Origin: Woeseiaceae bacterium
GTDB taxonomy: Bacteria > Pseudomonadota > Gammaproteobacteria > Steroidobacterales > Woeseiaceae
Assembly: GCA_030065915.1 (NCBI GenBank)
Contig: JASJCQ010000012.1
Coordinates: 1-64,000 of the forward strand
Length of the DNA: 64,000 bases
Direction of reading: 5' to 3'
The translations under genes and the position numbers were made by a program. Under the pieces are notes generated by a model. The model searched no databases, was not told the origin of the DNA, and saw nothing but the letters and a program-made list of their open reading frames with translations. Each line of letters opens with the position of its first letter. Within the stretch, counting starts at the first letter, position 1. Shown one piece after another: positions 9,794-19,069 of this stretch.

Positions 9794-10738
9794 ATGACCA
9801 ATTCAATACTCGCCGTTATTGAGCTCGACAATTATCCTGAGATCGTCACTCAGCGCGCGGCATGGCTGGCGCGGCTTTGTGATGCAGAACTGACGCTGAT
9901 GCTCTGTGAACCGAAAGCCGGACTGCTACACGACAGCATCTTCATGGCCGCTGAGGTTCAGCAGATCGCGGATGAGATGCAGGAACTTGAGCTGAAGACG
10001 CTCGAACAGCTCAAAGCCGGCGTCGCCGTGGACGGACTCGTCGTACACACGGAGCACAACTACAAGTTCCCGGTCGTCGACAGGGTGCTCGACATATCAG
10101 AACAGCTCAACCCGATCTACGTTGTCAAGGGAATGCACTACCACCGTCCGTCCGAGAGAGCCAGCATGACGGACATCGACTGGCAACTGATCAGGAAGCT
10201 GGAGTATCCACTGTGGTTCGCCAAACCGAAGACCTACAAAGACACGGCGAAGATCATCGCTGCCGTCGACCCGACGCATGGGCATGACAAGCCTGCGGCG
10301 CTCGATGAGAAGATCATCATGCACGCGAAACGGGTCAGCAATTTCACCGGAGGCAAACTGGAGCTGATTCACACCTACGAACGAATGGAAGAAATCGGCT
10401 CGCTCGCCATGCGTTCCTTCAAACCGGAGAAACTGCCTATCGACGAACTCGATGAGAGAATCAAACGCGAGCACTCCGAGAGGCTATTGGCCTTTGCAGA
10501 GAAACACGGCATTGACGCCGACGCCGTTCACCAGCTGCCAGGACGGCCGCACGAGATTCTCCCGGTATTCTCCAGGACGCATGGAGCGGGACTGTTGATC
10601 ATGGGTGCGCTGGCACGGTCATCCCTGAAACAGCGCTTCGTTGGAAACACGGCACAGCGGACGCTGGATCATGTCGATTGTGACGTCCTCGTGGTTCACC
10701 CGAACCACGCTGCGCAAGCGCAGGAGGAGGCAGCCTAG
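9794..10738 (+). CDS. universal stress protein with two Usp domains (UspE type)
   Basis: The 314 residues contain two tandem Usp folds, about 1-140 and 150-305. The second ends with GLLIMGALARSSLKQRFVGNTAQ, the nucleotide-binding G-x-S signature of ATP-binding Usp proteins; the first has lost it. This layout is that of UspE. A strong GGAGG sits 8 nt upstream of the ATG. Cytoplasmic; Usp proteins accumulate during starvation or stress. The gene is flanked by oppositely oriented genes and so forms its own unit. Confidence 0.88.
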   Translation: MTNSILAVIELDNYPEIVTQRAAWLARLCDAELTLMLCEPKAGLLHDSIFMAAEVQQIADEMQELELKTLEQLKAGVAVDGLVVHTEHNYKFPVVDRVLDISEQLNPIYVVKGMHYHRPSERASMTDIDWQLIRKLEYPLWFAKPKTYKDTAKIIAAVDPTHGHDKPAALDEKIIMHAKRVSNFTGGKLELIHTYERMEEIGSLAMRSFKPEKLPIDELDERIKREHSERLLAFAEKHGIDADAVHQLPGRPHEILPVFSRTHGAGLLIMGALARSSLKQRFVGNTAQRTLDHVDCDVLVVHPNHAAQAQEEAA

Positions 10739-10767
10739 CCAGCGGTCAGAGACTCGATCGCCCTGAC

Positions 10768-10799
10768 TGAGCCTGGCGGGCTCGCGTTCACCAGGCTCA
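10768..10799. terminator. inverted repeat between convergent genes, possible terminator
   Basis: A perfect 9-bp inverted repeat (TGAGCCTGG / CCAGGCTCA) with a 14-nt loop lies 30 nt after the usp stop, between two convergent genes. There is no U-tract, so intrinsic termination is only a guess. Confidence 0.4.
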
Positions 10800-10863
10800 C
10801 CGTCGATGCGTTGCCCTGACGCAATAGACTATCCGTGTCCAGTGGAACTTGCGTGGGCCGTGA

Positions 10864-11583
10864 TCAGCCGAACAGCTCATCGAGAAAGCTCGTCATCGCC
10901 GCTATCGACCGCTTCTCCGCCTTTGCGCTATACACGGTGCCCATTTCAGGGTCGCTGGCCGACGGATTCGTGAATGCGTGCACGGTAGCGCCGTAGGCAT
11001 GCAGTTGCCAATCGGCGCCCGCCTCGCTGAGCTCTTTCGTCAATTCGAGGACGGCGTCCGGCGTGGCCATCGGGTCGTCCCACCCATGCAGTACCATGAC
11101 CTTCGCTTTGACCGGCCGGGTCTCGATATTGTCCGGGCGGCCCAGTAGTCCGTGGAAGCTGACCACGCCGGCGATGTCGTTTCCGGCCCTTGCGACATCG
11201 AGTACGCAGAGCCCACCGAAACAGAAACCAATAGCCGCAATCCTGGTCTCGTCCACCCGATCGTCTCCTTGTAATGCGGCCAGCGATCCCTTGAGCCTTC
11301 TTTGCAGCTCGGCGCGATCATCCATCAGCGGCTGCATGAGCTTCGCGTTCTCTTCCGTCGACGTGCCACGAATACCCTCTCCGTAGACGTCGACCGCCAT
11401 GCCGACATAGCCGAGCCCGGCGAGCGCCCGACATTTATCGGCCTCGAAGTCGCCCTGGCCGCCCCAGGCATGACAAACCATGATGCCGGGGCGAGGACCG
11501 GTTGCTGCATCATCCCACGACAAGACGCCTTCATAAGTCTTGCCCTGCACCTCGTAGATCATGGTTTCAGTCTGAATGGTCAT
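10864..11583 (-). CDS. dienelactone hydrolase family protein
   Basis: Alpha/beta hydrolase of the dienelactone hydrolase family, 239 residues. The catalytic Cys is in GFCFGG (C121), the acid in HGWDDP (D169 or D170), and the His in ATVHAFTNP (H202). The whole-length architecture matches cytoplasmic carboxymethylenebutenolidase-like enzymes, whose physiological substrates are often unknown. The start codon lies 6 bp after the stop of the upstream membrane-protein gene, so the two are likely co-transcribed. No aromatic-degradation genes are nearby, so a catabolic role is not supported. Confidence 0.9.
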   Translation of the reverse strand: MTIQTETMIYEVQGKTYEGVLSWDDAATGPRPGIMVCHAWGGQGDFEADKCRALAGLGYVGMAVDVYGEGIRGTSTEENAKLMQPLMDDRAELQRRLKGSLAALQGDDRVDETRIAAIGFCFGGLCVLDVARAGNDIAGVVSFHGLLGRPDNIETRPVKAKVMVLHGWDDPMATPDAVLELTKELSEAGADWQLHAYGATVHAFTNPSASDPEMGTVYSAKAEKRSIAAMTSFLDELFG

Positions 11584-11589
11584 ACAGTG

Positions 11590-11967
11590 CTACCTCCGAC
11601 GTACGACGTAAATCTCGACGCGCCCATCGGGCCCGATGTACCAGGACGCGACGGTGCTGGTGATACTGACAATCAACGCGCCAAACAGGGCGGACCAAAA
11701 TCCGGCCACGGCAAATCCATCAAGAAACGCCGCCGCAAGCCCGAACATGGCGGCGTTCAGCACCAGCAGGAACAGCCCGAGCGTCACTACGGTCAGAGGC
11801 AACGTCAAAACGAAAGCTATTGGGCGGACGAACCCGTTAACGAGTCCGAGGACGATGGCAGCAAGTATGAAAGTGCCGGTGCCTTCGATGGTCACGCCGG
11901 GTAACAGCGCAGACGCCAGGACAAGGCCCAGCATGATAATCAGCAGTCTTAGAACAATTCCCGGCAT
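11590..11967 (-). CDS. phage-holin-4/YvlD-like small membrane protein
   Basis: A 125-residue protein with four hydrophobic helices and the pattern GLVNGFVRPI...LTLPLTVVTLGLFLLVLNAAM, typical of the family annotated as phage holin family 4 / YvlD. Despite the name, these are ordinary bacterial membrane proteins, and nothing phage-related is nearby. The ATG at 11967 (MPGIVLRLL) is chosen because the ten extra residues of a longer frame are polar and precede the first helix. Confidence 0.8.
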   Translation of the reverse strand: MPGIVLRLLIIMLGLVLASALLPGVTIEGTGTFILAAIVLGLVNGFVRPIAFVLTLPLTVVTLGLFLLVLNAAMFGLAAAFLDGFAVAGFWSALFGALIVSITSTVASWYIGPDGRVEIYVVRRR

Positions 11968-12041
11968 CGTGTCCGCCCGCGACAAGCAGATCCACAATTA
12001 TCGCCGAATTCGGAACTTACCGCCAACCGGCTGGGGTATCG

Positions 12042-13310
12042 TCAGGTCAGCGCCTGCGGCCGAGCGTGCGGGCGGATAACGTGCATTTGCACCACACCGG
12101 TAGCCCGCTCGATGAACGCACCTTCGCAATAGCACAGGTAGTAGTGCCACATGCGAATGAACTCGTCGGAGAAGCCCATGCTGCGGACCTGCTCGATCTT
12201 CGCAAAGAAGCGTTCACGCCAGTGTCGGAGGGTCTCGGCGTAGTGCGGCCCGATGTCCTCCAGGTTGACGACTCGCATGTCCGTGACACGCGTCAGCGTG
12301 TCCGACATCGCGGTGACGGACGTCAGGCAGCCGCCCGGGAATATGTATCGCTTGATGAAGTCGACGCCCCGCGTGTACGCAGAGTAGTTCTGGTCGGCGA
12401 TATTGATGGCCTGCAACAGCATCTGGCCGTCCGGCTTCAGGAGGTCGCCGCACTTTTTGAAGAACGTGTCGTGGAACTCATGACCCACCGCCTCGATCAT
12501 CTCGATCGATACCAGCTTGTCGTAGGTTCCTTCGAGATTTCTGTAGTCCTCGAGCAATAACGTCACCCGGTCGGCGACGCCTGCCTCATCGACTGCGCGT
12601 GCTGCGAACTCGTACTGGCGCTTCGAGATCGTTGTCGTAGTAACCTTGCAACCGTAGTTCTTCGCCGCGTGTATCGCGAATCCGCCCCATCCCGTGCCGA
12701 TCTCGACAAGGTGATCGGAGGGCTTCAGGTCCAGCTTGCGGCAGATCATATCCAGCTTCTCGACCGCCGCGTCCTCCAGGGTAGATTCCGGTGTCGGGAA
12801 GTAAGCACTCGAATACATCATGCGCTCGTCAAGCCACAGACGGTAAAAGTCGTTTCCCAAGTCGTAGTGCGCTGCGATGTTACGACGGCTTCCCTCTCTC
12901 GTATTCTTATTCATCCAGTGGAAGAGTTTCTGGAAGGGTCGCGTTACCAGGGCGGCACCTCCGTCCATCCCCTTCAGCACGTCCCGGTTCTTCAGCAGGA
13001 TCCGAACCAGTGAAGTCAGGTCGCTGCAAGACCAGTAACCGTGGATGAACGCCTCGCCGGCACCGATCGTCCCACCGAACGCAACCTCACTGTAGAATCG
13101 TGGGTCCCTGATTTCGATGTGTGCGGAAACAGGAAACTCGTCCGTCTTCTCGCCGTAGTTATCCTTCTGGCCGTTCTCAGTGACGATGACCTGTCCAAAC
13201 CTGAACTCGCTGAGGCGCGCACGAATGACGCGACGGGCGAGGTTGTCCAGTCCGGTCGGCTTTCGCGAAGCCTCGAGGAATTCCTGTGATCCTATTGAGT
13301 CTGTTCTCAT
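12042..13310 (-). CDS. cfa: cyclopropane-fatty-acid-synthase-like SAM methyltransferase (paralogue 1)
   Basis: SAM-dependent methyltransferase of the CFA synthase family, 422 residues, acting on unsaturated acyl chains of membrane phospholipids. The N-terminal lipid-binding part (to about 120) has GEAFIHGYW. The SAM site is LVEIGTGWGGFAIHAA (about 200-215). Family motifs YSSAYFP, SIEMIEAVGHE, YIFPGG and the C-terminal YCEGAF are all present. It is the last gene of a minus-strand run: CFA-like 2, DUF2878, lipocalin, FAD oxidoreductase, DUF1365, this gene. Its ATG lies 2 bp after the DUF1365 stop. CFA family is certain; whether the product is a cyclopropane or another methylated acid is open. 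Confidence 0.93.
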   Translation of the reverse strand: MRTDSIGSQEFLEASRKPTGLDNLARRVIRARLSEFRFGQVIVTENGQKDNYGEKTDEFPVSAHIEIRDPRFYSEVAFGGTIGAGEAFIHGYWSCSDLTSLVRILLKNRDVLKGMDGGAALVTRPFQKLFHWMNKNTREGSRRNIAAHYDLGNDFYRLWLDERMMYSSAYFPTPESTLEDAAVEKLDMICRKLDLKPSDHLVEIGTGWGGFAIHAAKNYGCKVTTTTISKRQYEFAARAVDEAGVADRVTLLLEDYRNLEGTYDKLVSIEMIEAVGHEFHDTFFKKCGDLLKPDGQMLLQAINIADQNYSAYTRGVDFIKRYIFPGGCLTSVTAMSDTLTRVTDMRVVNLEDIGPHYAETLRHWRERFFAKIEQVRSMGFSDEFIRMWHYYLCYCEGAFIERATGVVQMHVIRPHARPQALT

Positions 13311-13312
13311 CG

Positions 13313-14083
13313 CTATTGCACCACTATGTTTTTAGGCTTTTTGGGATGCGGATAGAAAGGCACTTTCTTCAACCACAGTTTCAGTGCTTCCCAGTAGATC
13401 GCTGCGACGACTTTTGTCGTCATCAGTGGAAAGCTTACCAGAACGCGGGCAAGCGCCGGTCCGCTAATCTCGGTCTTGTCCATCGCGATAGACGCGTCGA
13501 AGATACGCTTGCCCTCGCGACTGTTCGCCATGAAAACAGAGAGCCTCTCTTCCGGATCGGAGAAGCACCAGTCGTAATCGACGTCCATCGGGATGAAGGG
13601 TGAGACATGCATCTTCTTTTTCGGCTGGAAACGCTGGACTGCTCCGGAACCGATATTCAGGCTGCGAGGCAGGACGTAGATATCCTGTTCGCCCCACGGT
13701 GTGTTGTTGACTTCGGCCACGATTGTCTCGACGGCCTTGCCGTCTTTCGAGAAGCAGTAGTAAAAGCTGACCGGGTTGAAGCAGTAACCGAAGTAGCTCA
13801 GGTGTGTTAGCAGCCTGATTGGGCCATCAGGCCTGACGCCGGTGTCTCTCTCGACCCTGTCCCGTACCGCCGTGTCCAGGCTGATCGAGGGATCGCCAAG
13901 GTGATCTTTGCGTCGGAAACGAGCCAGCGTTGGCCGCCTGGTCGACCAGAACCAGCGGCCACGAAACACGACGTCCAGCTCGGCAAGGTCCAGATACAGG
14001 AAGAACAAACGGTACCGAAATTTGTGCGGCACCGGTTCCCTGCGACTGTGTTTAACCTGTCCTTCGTAGATGCAGCTGTGCAT
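13313..14083 (-). CDS. DUF1365 family protein
   Basis: A DUF1365 (COG3496) protein. The ATG at 14083 gives [14 protein letters not shown], the usual family beginning. [13 protein letters not shown] and the mid-protein [16 protein letters not shown] are hallmark stretches. The function is uncharacterised in most species. The family almost always travels with an FAD-dependent oxidoreductase and a CFA-like methyltransferase, exactly as here, implying a role in modifying membrane fatty acids. Its start overlaps the end of the FAD oxidoreductase gene by 32 bp, suggesting translational coupling. Confidence 0.92.
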   Translation of the reverse strand: MHSCIYEGQVKHSRREPVPHKFRYRLFFLYLDLAELDVVFRGRWFWSTRRPTLARFRRKDHLGDPSISLDTAVRDRVERDTGVRPDGPIRLLTHLSYFGYCFNPVSFYYCFSKDGKAVETIVAEVNNTPWGEQDIYVLPRSLNIGSGAVQRFQPKKKMHVSPFIPMDVDYDWCFSDPEERLSVFMANSREGKRIFDASIAMDKTEISGPALARVLVSFPLMTTKVVAAIYWEALKLWLKKVPFYPHPKKPKNIVVQ

Positions 14084-15320
14084 GTTCTTCTTCAAAGTGC
14101 TCGACAGCATTCAGCGCACTGACCACGCCGTCCTCGTGGAATCCGTTTCGCCAGTAGGCCCCGCAGAAATACGTACGGCCCGCGTTGATTTCTGACTGCC
14201 TTGCCTGGGCAGCCAGCGTTCCGCTGGAGAAAACCGGGTGCTGATACTGTACACGACGAATGATCGTGTTCGGGTCTATTCCGGCATCGTTATTCAGCGT
14301 GACGCAGTAGTCCAGCCTCGTGTCGAGGCTTTGCAGGATGTTCATGTTGTAGGTGACGGCCACCCGGTCCGCCGTTGATGCCGGCAGATGATAGTTCCAC
14401 GCCGCCCATGCCTTGCGGCGGCGCGGCATTACGGAAGCGTCAGTGTGCAGCACCGCCTCGTTGTCCTGGTATTCGATGGCGCCGAGCACGTCGCGCTCCT
14501 GAGCTGTCGGCTCAGCGAGTAGCTTCAGTGCCTGGTCGCTGTGGCAGGCAAAGAAGACGGCATCGAAATGCTCCGGTTCCGACTCTCGCGTGTGGATCGT
14601 CACGACTGACGGGTTACGCGTGACCTTCGTGACAGGGTTAGAGAGCCTTATCCGGGAGCGGTGGCCCGCTACGAGCTTCTCGACATAGGACCGGGAACCG
14701 CCCTCGATGACCCGCCATGTCGGCCGGTCCTTAAGCTGAACCAGGCCGTGGTTGTCGAAGAACCTGACCAGGAAGCGCATCGGCATCTCGCGAACCATAA
14801 CCGGCTCTGCCGACCAGATAGCTGCTGCCATCGGCACGAGATAGTTGTCCAGAAACTCATTGCTATATGCCTTGTCGTCGAGGTACTCGCCAACCGTGTA
14901 GGTATCCGAGACCGCTGCCTCGTCGACTACCGCTTCCTTGTTGAAGCGAAGAATGTCGCGGATCATCCTGTGGAATGACGGGCGAAAGGCGTTGGTCCGC
15001 TGCGCAAACAGCGTATCGATACTGGCGCCATTGTATTCAAAATCTCGTGCCTCCGAACGTACGCTGAAACTCATGACGCTGGGCTGCGATGCCTGACCAA
15101 GCTCATCGAGCAACTGGATGAAATTTGGGTAGGTCCTATCGTTAAAGACAATGAAGCCGGTATCGACCGGTATGGTCCTGCCATCTTCCTCGACATCAAT
15201 CGTGTTGGTATGGCCGCCAATGTAGTGAGACGACTCGAAGACCGTTATGTCGTGGCGTTCACGCAGCTTGTAGGCGGCTACGTTTCCGGCGATACCTGTC
15301 CCGATGATCGCAACCTTCAT
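14052..15320 (-). CDS. FAD-dependent amine-oxidase-like oxidoreductase (COG2907)
   Basis: A flavoprotein of 422 residues. The N-terminal dinucleotide fold [17 protein letters not shown] is followed by the second FAD strand [15 protein letters not shown], and the C-terminus has [17 protein letters not shown], the FAD-contacting end. This is the COG2907 group that co-occurs with DUF1365 and CFA-like methyltransferases. I recall related clusters in Rhodobacter being induced by singlet oxygen and linked to furan fatty acids. An acyl-chain desaturase or oxidase role is therefore plausible but is inference. It starts 22 bp after the lipocalin gene. Confidence 0.9.
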   Translation of the reverse strand: MKVAIIGTGIAGNVAAYKLRERHDITVFESSHYIGGHTNTIDVEEDGRTIPVDTGFIVFNDRTYPNFIQLLDELGQASQPSVMSFSVRSEARDFEYNGASIDTLFAQRTNAFRPSFHRMIRDILRFNKEAVVDEAAVSDTYTVGEYLDDKAYSNEFLDNYLVPMAAAIWSAEPVMVREMPMRFLVRFFDNHGLVQLKDRPTWRVIEGGSRSYVEKLVAGHRSRIRLSNPVTKVTRNPSVVTIHTRESEPEHFDAVFFACHSDQALKLLAEPTAQERDVLGAIEYQDNEAVLHTDASVMPRRRKAWAAWNYHLPASTADRVAVTYNMNILQSLDTRLDYCVTLNNDAGIDPNTIIRRVQYQHPVFSSGTLAAQARQSEINAGRTYFCGAYWRNGFHEDGVVSALNAVEHFEEEHAQLHLRRTG

Positions 15321-15342
15321 GAGCGGCCCACCTGTTCAATAC

Positions 15343-15888
15343 TCACCATTGTTGCGGCACCTTTTCCAACTTGCTCGAGTCGTAGCCTATCGATTCAATT
15401 TTGGCGACGAGCCGATCATAGTCAGCGTCGTCAATTTTGGGTGTCCGTGCCATTACCCACACGTAGTCTCGTTGCTTCCTCGCGATGATCGTCTGCTGGT
15501 ACTCCTCGTCGAGGTAGACGATGCGGTAGTCCGCCTTTATCGGCCAGACGAATCGCATACCCCAGATGGCATTCGAATCAGTGTCCGTTATGAAACCCTT
15601 TGGCGTGTATTCCTTCTCATCGCCGTCGAAGCTTCCGTCCCGGAACGTAAACGTCGTCGCAATCGTTCCATCCCCGTTCAACGCGTAATTCTCGACAGCG
15701 TTGTGCGCCCCTTTCTCGAGAAACGTCGGTATATTGGCGATGACATACCAGTCGCCCATAAACCGTTCGAGGTCAACGTAATCTACAGTGTCCATATCCG
15801 GGTCCGGGTCTCCACAGCCGGCGAGAACGGTCAGCATGACGCAGCCGGTGATGACTTTCAGGCTCCGATTTACGCCGAGTGATCTCAC
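15343..15888 (-). CDS. blc: bacterial lipocalin (Blc-like outer-membrane lipoprotein)
   Basis: A 181-residue lipocalin. The signal peptide ends in lipobox LTVLAGC. The mature part begins the lipocalin fold with FMGDWYVIANIPTF, the G-x-W signature, and ends with YDRLVAKIESIGYDSSKL. Blc-type proteins are outer-membrane lipoproteins that bind fatty acids or lysophospholipids. Placement inside a fatty-acid-modification run fits a membrane-lipid maintenance role. The start is a GTG at 15888 with no strong Shine-Dalgarno, so the exact start is less sure than the family. Confidence 0.92.
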   Translation of the reverse strand: MRSLGVNRSLKVITGCVMLTVLAGCGDPDPDMDTVDYVDLERFMGDWYVIANIPTFLEKGAHNAVENYALNGDGTIATTFTFRDGSFDGDEKEYTPKGFITDTDSNAIWGMRFVWPIKADYRIVYLDEEYQQTIIARKQRDYVWVMARTPKIDDADYDRLVAKIESIGYDSSKLEKVPQQW

Positions 15889-15922
15889 AACACATTATTC
15901 CAATCTGACGCGTGCACGGCCG

Positions 15923-16468
15923 CTACGCCGTTGACCGTTGCTTCATCAAGCTACTCGAGTCGTAGCCATCCAGATGGCCAGCGAGCTTCATCAATGCCGG
16001 CATCATCACGGCCCAGCCGAGTCCAAGTGCGATCAGCGCGGCAGTCTGGTTCGCGAACTCGATGCCTCCAAGCTTGTGGCCCGCGATGTAGGTCAACGGA
16101 CCCGCCACGAGCCCCATAGCAGCGGCAAGCCATGGACGACCTTTCATCCAGCCCATCGACACGTTGAGCGTCGTTGCAAACAGCATCCACATGGCGATGA
16201 TCCAGTACGGCGCCATGAATGCACTGAACATGCCAGACGGGTAGCCGACCCAGTTTGCCGCAACCAGCAGACTGTCGAAGACCGTTCCAATCAGGCCACA
16301 CGCCAGGATGAGCTTGAGCTCCGCCTGGGGTTTATCAGACCGATAGAGATGTAGAGCAACAATTGCCAGTACGGCCAGCGGTCCAGCCCAAGGCAACTGC
16401 TTGGCGCCTCCAAGCACCGATGAAAACCAGCCGACCTGGAAGGCGGCGAAATTGATTAATACGTTCAC
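15923..16468 (-). CDS. DUF2878 family membrane protein
   Basis: A 181-residue inner-membrane protein with about six hydrophobic helices and the DUF2878 beginning VNVLINFAAFQVGWFSSVLGG. The GTG at 16468 is chosen because it lies 4 bp after the stop of the CFA-like gene and family homology begins there. An open frame further upstream encodes non-family sequence overlapping that gene. DUF2878 proteins are regular members of CFA/DUF1365/lipocalin clusters. Molecular function unknown. Confidence 0.86.
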   Translation of the reverse strand: MNVLINFAAFQVGWFSSVLGGAKQLPWAGPLAVLAIVALHLYRSDKPQAELKLILACGLIGTVFDSLLVAANWVGYPSGMFSAFMAPYWIIAMWMLFATTLNVSMGWMKGRPWLAAAMGLVAGPLTYIAGHKLGGIEFANQTAALIALGLGWAVMMPALMKLAGHLDGYDSSSLMKQRSTA

Positions 16469-16472
16469 GAGT

Positions 16473-17522
16473 TTAGTCCTGCGTCCTGCTGAACAAGTAG
16501 TGGCCGACGAACCACTCTTCGCCGTGGTTATAGGCAAAGAGTTCTTCGACAGCCATGTAAAACATTCGCCAGCGCATCCACCAGCGATCGGCATCCTTTT
16601 CTCCGTAGGTCTCACGGAGCACAGGCATGATGTGGTTACGATGGGCATCCATCTTCTCCAGCCAGGCGCGGCTGGTCCTGGCGTAATGGTTGCCATTCCA
16701 GACCCACCGCTTTTCAACCTTCAGGTTGTCACTGAAACGCAGTGGCAGATCCAGGCTGGGCATGATGCCGCCAGAGAAGAAATGGCGACTCATCCAGTCG
16801 CTCGGGCCCTTGTCGATGAATTCATAGGGTGTCGTGCGGTGGCAGAAAATGTGCATGAAGTACTTCCCGCCCGGATTCATCCAGCGGTTGATGCGTCCAA
16901 ACAGTTCGGAGTAGTTACGCATGTGTTCGAACATCTCCACCGAGACGATCCTGTCAAATGTGCCGGGCGCTTCGAAATCATTCATATCCTGCACGATGAC
17001 TTCGATGTTCTTGAGTCCCCGCTCCTTCGCCGTCTGAACAATGTAATCTCTCTGCGACGACGAGTTGGAGACAGAGACGATTACACTGTTCGGATAGTGC
17101 TCCGCAAGAAACAGAGACACCGATCCCCAGCCGCAGCCCATGTCGAGAATCCGCATGCCGTCCTCGATTCCGGCCCTGGCGACGGTGGTTTCGAGCGCCT
17201 GGCGCTCCGCGTCGTCCAGGTCCTTCGTTTGTTCCGTCCATTCGCAGCAGCTGTACTTGCGATGCAAACCCAGGCAGTAGCCGAAGAACGCCGACGGCAC
17301 TTCGTAATGCTGCTCGTTAGCAAGTTCGGGAACGAGTGCAACGGGGGACGCATTCATCATGTCGACGAAGTCGTTCAACGTGTTGGCGGCATGCACATGA
17401 TCGCCGGCCTTGATCTCGGCGAGCTTGCGGTCGAGCAGCCGGCGGATACCCGCACGAATCACGGAGTCGGGAACCAGCCCCATCTCTGTCCAGCTCAAAG
17501 TTTTTTCTGTCACTACGCCCAT
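16473..17522 (-). CDS. cyclopropane-fatty-acid-synthase-like SAM methyltransferase (paralogue 2)
   Basis: A second CFA-family methyltransferase, 349 residues and shorter than paralogue 1. It has SAM motif ILDMGCGWGSVSLFLAEHYP (about 127-146), SVEMFEHMRNY and a long aromatic C-terminus. It lacks most of the lipid-binding N-terminal domain of true CFA synthases and uses EHMRNY where CFA has EAVGHE, so it may act on a different substrate. The ATG at 17522 has GGAG about 8 nt upstream; a longer frame would add residues without homology. It is the first gene of the six-gene minus-strand run and diverges from the photolyase gene. Confidence 0.9.
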   Translation of the reverse strand: MGVVTEKTLSWTEMGLVPDSVIRAGIRRLLDRKLAEIKAGDHVHAANTLNDFVDMMNASPVALVPELANEQHYEVPSAFFGYCLGLHRKYSCCEWTEQTKDLDDAERQALETTVARAGIEDGMRILDMGCGWGSVSLFLAEHYPNSVIVSVSNSSSQRDYIVQTAKERGLKNIEVIVQDMNDFEAPGTFDRIVSVEMFEHMRNYSELFGRINRWMNPGGKYFMHIFCHRTTPYEFIDKGPSDWMSRHFFSGGIMPSLDLPLRFSDNLKVEKRWVWNGNHYARTSRAWLEKMDAHRNHIMPVLRETYGEKDADRWWMRWRMFYMAVEELFAYNHGEEWFVGHYLFSRTQD

Positions 17523-17594
17523 GCGTCCACTCCCGTTTTGCTGAGTCGAATATACGTAAGCGCCTGACACCAACCAACGCGGCGCAATTGTTTG

Positions 17595-17610
17595 TTACAT
17601 TCACTTACAT
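17595..17610. promoter_or_regulatory. direct repeat in the intergenic region shared with the photolyase gene
   Basis: TTACAT occurs twice, at 17595-17600 and 17605-17610, exactly 10 bp apart (one helical turn), midway in the 143-bp region between the CFA-like operon and the photolyase gene. Same-phase direct repeats can be regulator sites, and light- or redox-sensing MerR or ECF regulators control such clusters elsewhere. No regulator gene is adjacent. The regulatory role is a guess. Confidence 0.3.
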
Positions 17611-17665
17611 GTCGTTAAGAAAGAGTCGCTTAGACTACCGATCCGCTCGCTGACCTGGCCTGTAT

Positions 17666-19069
17666 ATGTCTTCCGCTATTGTCTGGTTTCGCCGCAACCT
17701 GCGCGTTTCGGACAACTCCGCACTGAGTGCCGCTGCCGATTCCGGTAAACGCATCATTCCACTGTACGTCATCGATGAGCTGGACCAGGGGGAAGCCAGC
17801 CGCTGGTGGCTGCACAATTCACTCCAGGCACTGGACTCGACCTTGCGCGACGATGGCGGTTACCTGCTCATACGTTCGGGTAATCCGGTCGATGTCATCC
17901 GGGATCTCGCAGAAGAATTCGACGCAAGCGACGTCTACCTGTCCGCGCGATATGAACCCGCTGCCGTGCAGCAGGAATCAGACCTGGCGGCATCTGACGG
18001 ACTGACGCTGCACATCGCGACCGATTACCTGCTGATTGAACCGGGCAGTGTCCTGACCGGTGGCGGATCGCCGTTCAAGGTGTTCACACCGTTCTACAAG
18101 ACCGCGTCCTCGCTGTATGTGCACAGCACACCGACGGCGGCTCCTGCCGATATGAACTACGTTACTCCCGAGCCCGCCGGTGACCGGGACGCGCATGAGG
18201 CGCTGCTACCGACACTCGACTGGGCCGACAAATTCCCCGACTACTGGACACCCGGTGCAGAAGGCGCCCTTCTACGACTGGACGAAGCGAAAGCGAAAGT
18301 TCCGAAATACGATGTCGACCGGGATCGGCCCGATCACGATGGCACTTCCAGGTTGTCCCCACACCTTCACTTCGGAGAGATCAGCGTAGGACAGGCCTAC
18401 CATGCCCTGTCTCGGCAACAGAACGCCGAGCCACTGATTCGACAGCTCTATTGGCGGGACTTCAGTTACCACCTGTTGAGCGAGCACCCAACGCTGCCGA
18501 ACAAACCACTGCGTAGCGAGTTCGATAATTTCCCGTGGGTTGAAGACGAAGAGCACCTGAAGCGCTGGCAGCGCGGCAGGACCGGCTACCCGATCGTCGA
18601 TGCCGGTATGCGCCAGCTTTGGCACACGGGCTGGATGCACAATCGAGTCCGCATGATCGTGGCATCCTTCCTGGTCAAGCATCTCCTGATCCCGTGGCAG
18701 CACGGCGCGGACTGGTTCCTCGACACGCTACTCGACGCCGACCTTGCTAATAACTCGGCCGGCTGGCAATGGGTCGCGGGCTGCGGTACAGATGCGGCGC
18801 CCTACTTCCGCGTGTTCAACCCGATCCTGCAAGGCCAGAAATTCGATCCTGACGGTGCATACGTTCGAGAATGGGTACCGGAGCTCGAGCACATGCCCAG
18901 CAAGTTCATCCACGAGCCCTGGACGACACCCAACTCAGTGCAGCAGGAGTACCGCGTAGTCATCGGCGAGGACTACCCAGCACCAATTATCGAGCACAAA
19001 GCAGCCCGCAAGCGAGCACTGGACGCCTATCAACTCAGCCGCGATTTGGCAAACTCCGCGGCAAGTTAG
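17666..19069 (+). CDS. phrB: deoxyribodipyrimidine photolyase, class I
   Basis: Light-driven repair enzyme for cyclobutane pyrimidine dimers, 467 residues. The N-terminal alpha/beta domain opens with IVWFRRNLRVSDN. The C-terminal FAD-binding helical domain shows LYWRDFSYHLL, GRTGYPIVDAGMRQLWHTG, NRVRMIVASFLVKHLL and the substrate and FAD stretch DADLANNSAGWQWVAGCGTD. These are diagnostic of photolyases as opposed to cryptochromes. Divergent from the lipid-modifying run, which suggests joint control by light or photo-oxidative stress. The stop codon overlaps by one base the start of a tRNA-Arg-like fragment. Confidence 0.96.
   Translation: MSSAIVWFRRNLRVSDNSALSAAADSGKRIIPLYVIDELDQGEASRWWLHNSLQALDSTLRDDGGYLLIRSGNPVDVIRDLAEEFDASDVYLSARYEPAAVQQESDLAASDGLTLHIATDYLLIEPGSVLTGGGSPFKVFTPFYKTASSLYVHSTPTAAPADMNYVTPEPAGDRDAHEALLPTLDWADKFPDYWTPGAEGALLRLDEAKAKVPKYDVDRDRPDHDGTSRLSPHLHFGEISVGQAYHALSRQQNAEPLIRQLYWRDFSYHLLSEHPTLPNKPLRSEFDNFPWVEDEEHLKRWQRGRTGYPIVDAGMRQLWHTGWMHNRVRMIVASFLVKHLLIPWQHGADWFLDTLLDADLANNSAGWQWVAGCGTDAAPYFRVFNPILQGQKFDPDGAYVREWVPELEHMPSKFIHEPWTTPNSVQQEYRVVIGEDYPAPIIEHKAARKRALDAYQLSRDLANSAAS

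Noticed and set aside
11590..11967. Prophage marker (phage holin family name)
   Set aside because: The family is mostly ordinary bacterial membrane proteins, and no phage gene is within reach.
16401..17567. A 388-codon open frame antisense to the CFA-like gene and DUF2878
   Set aside because: Shadow of two real genes with clear family motifs on the other strand.
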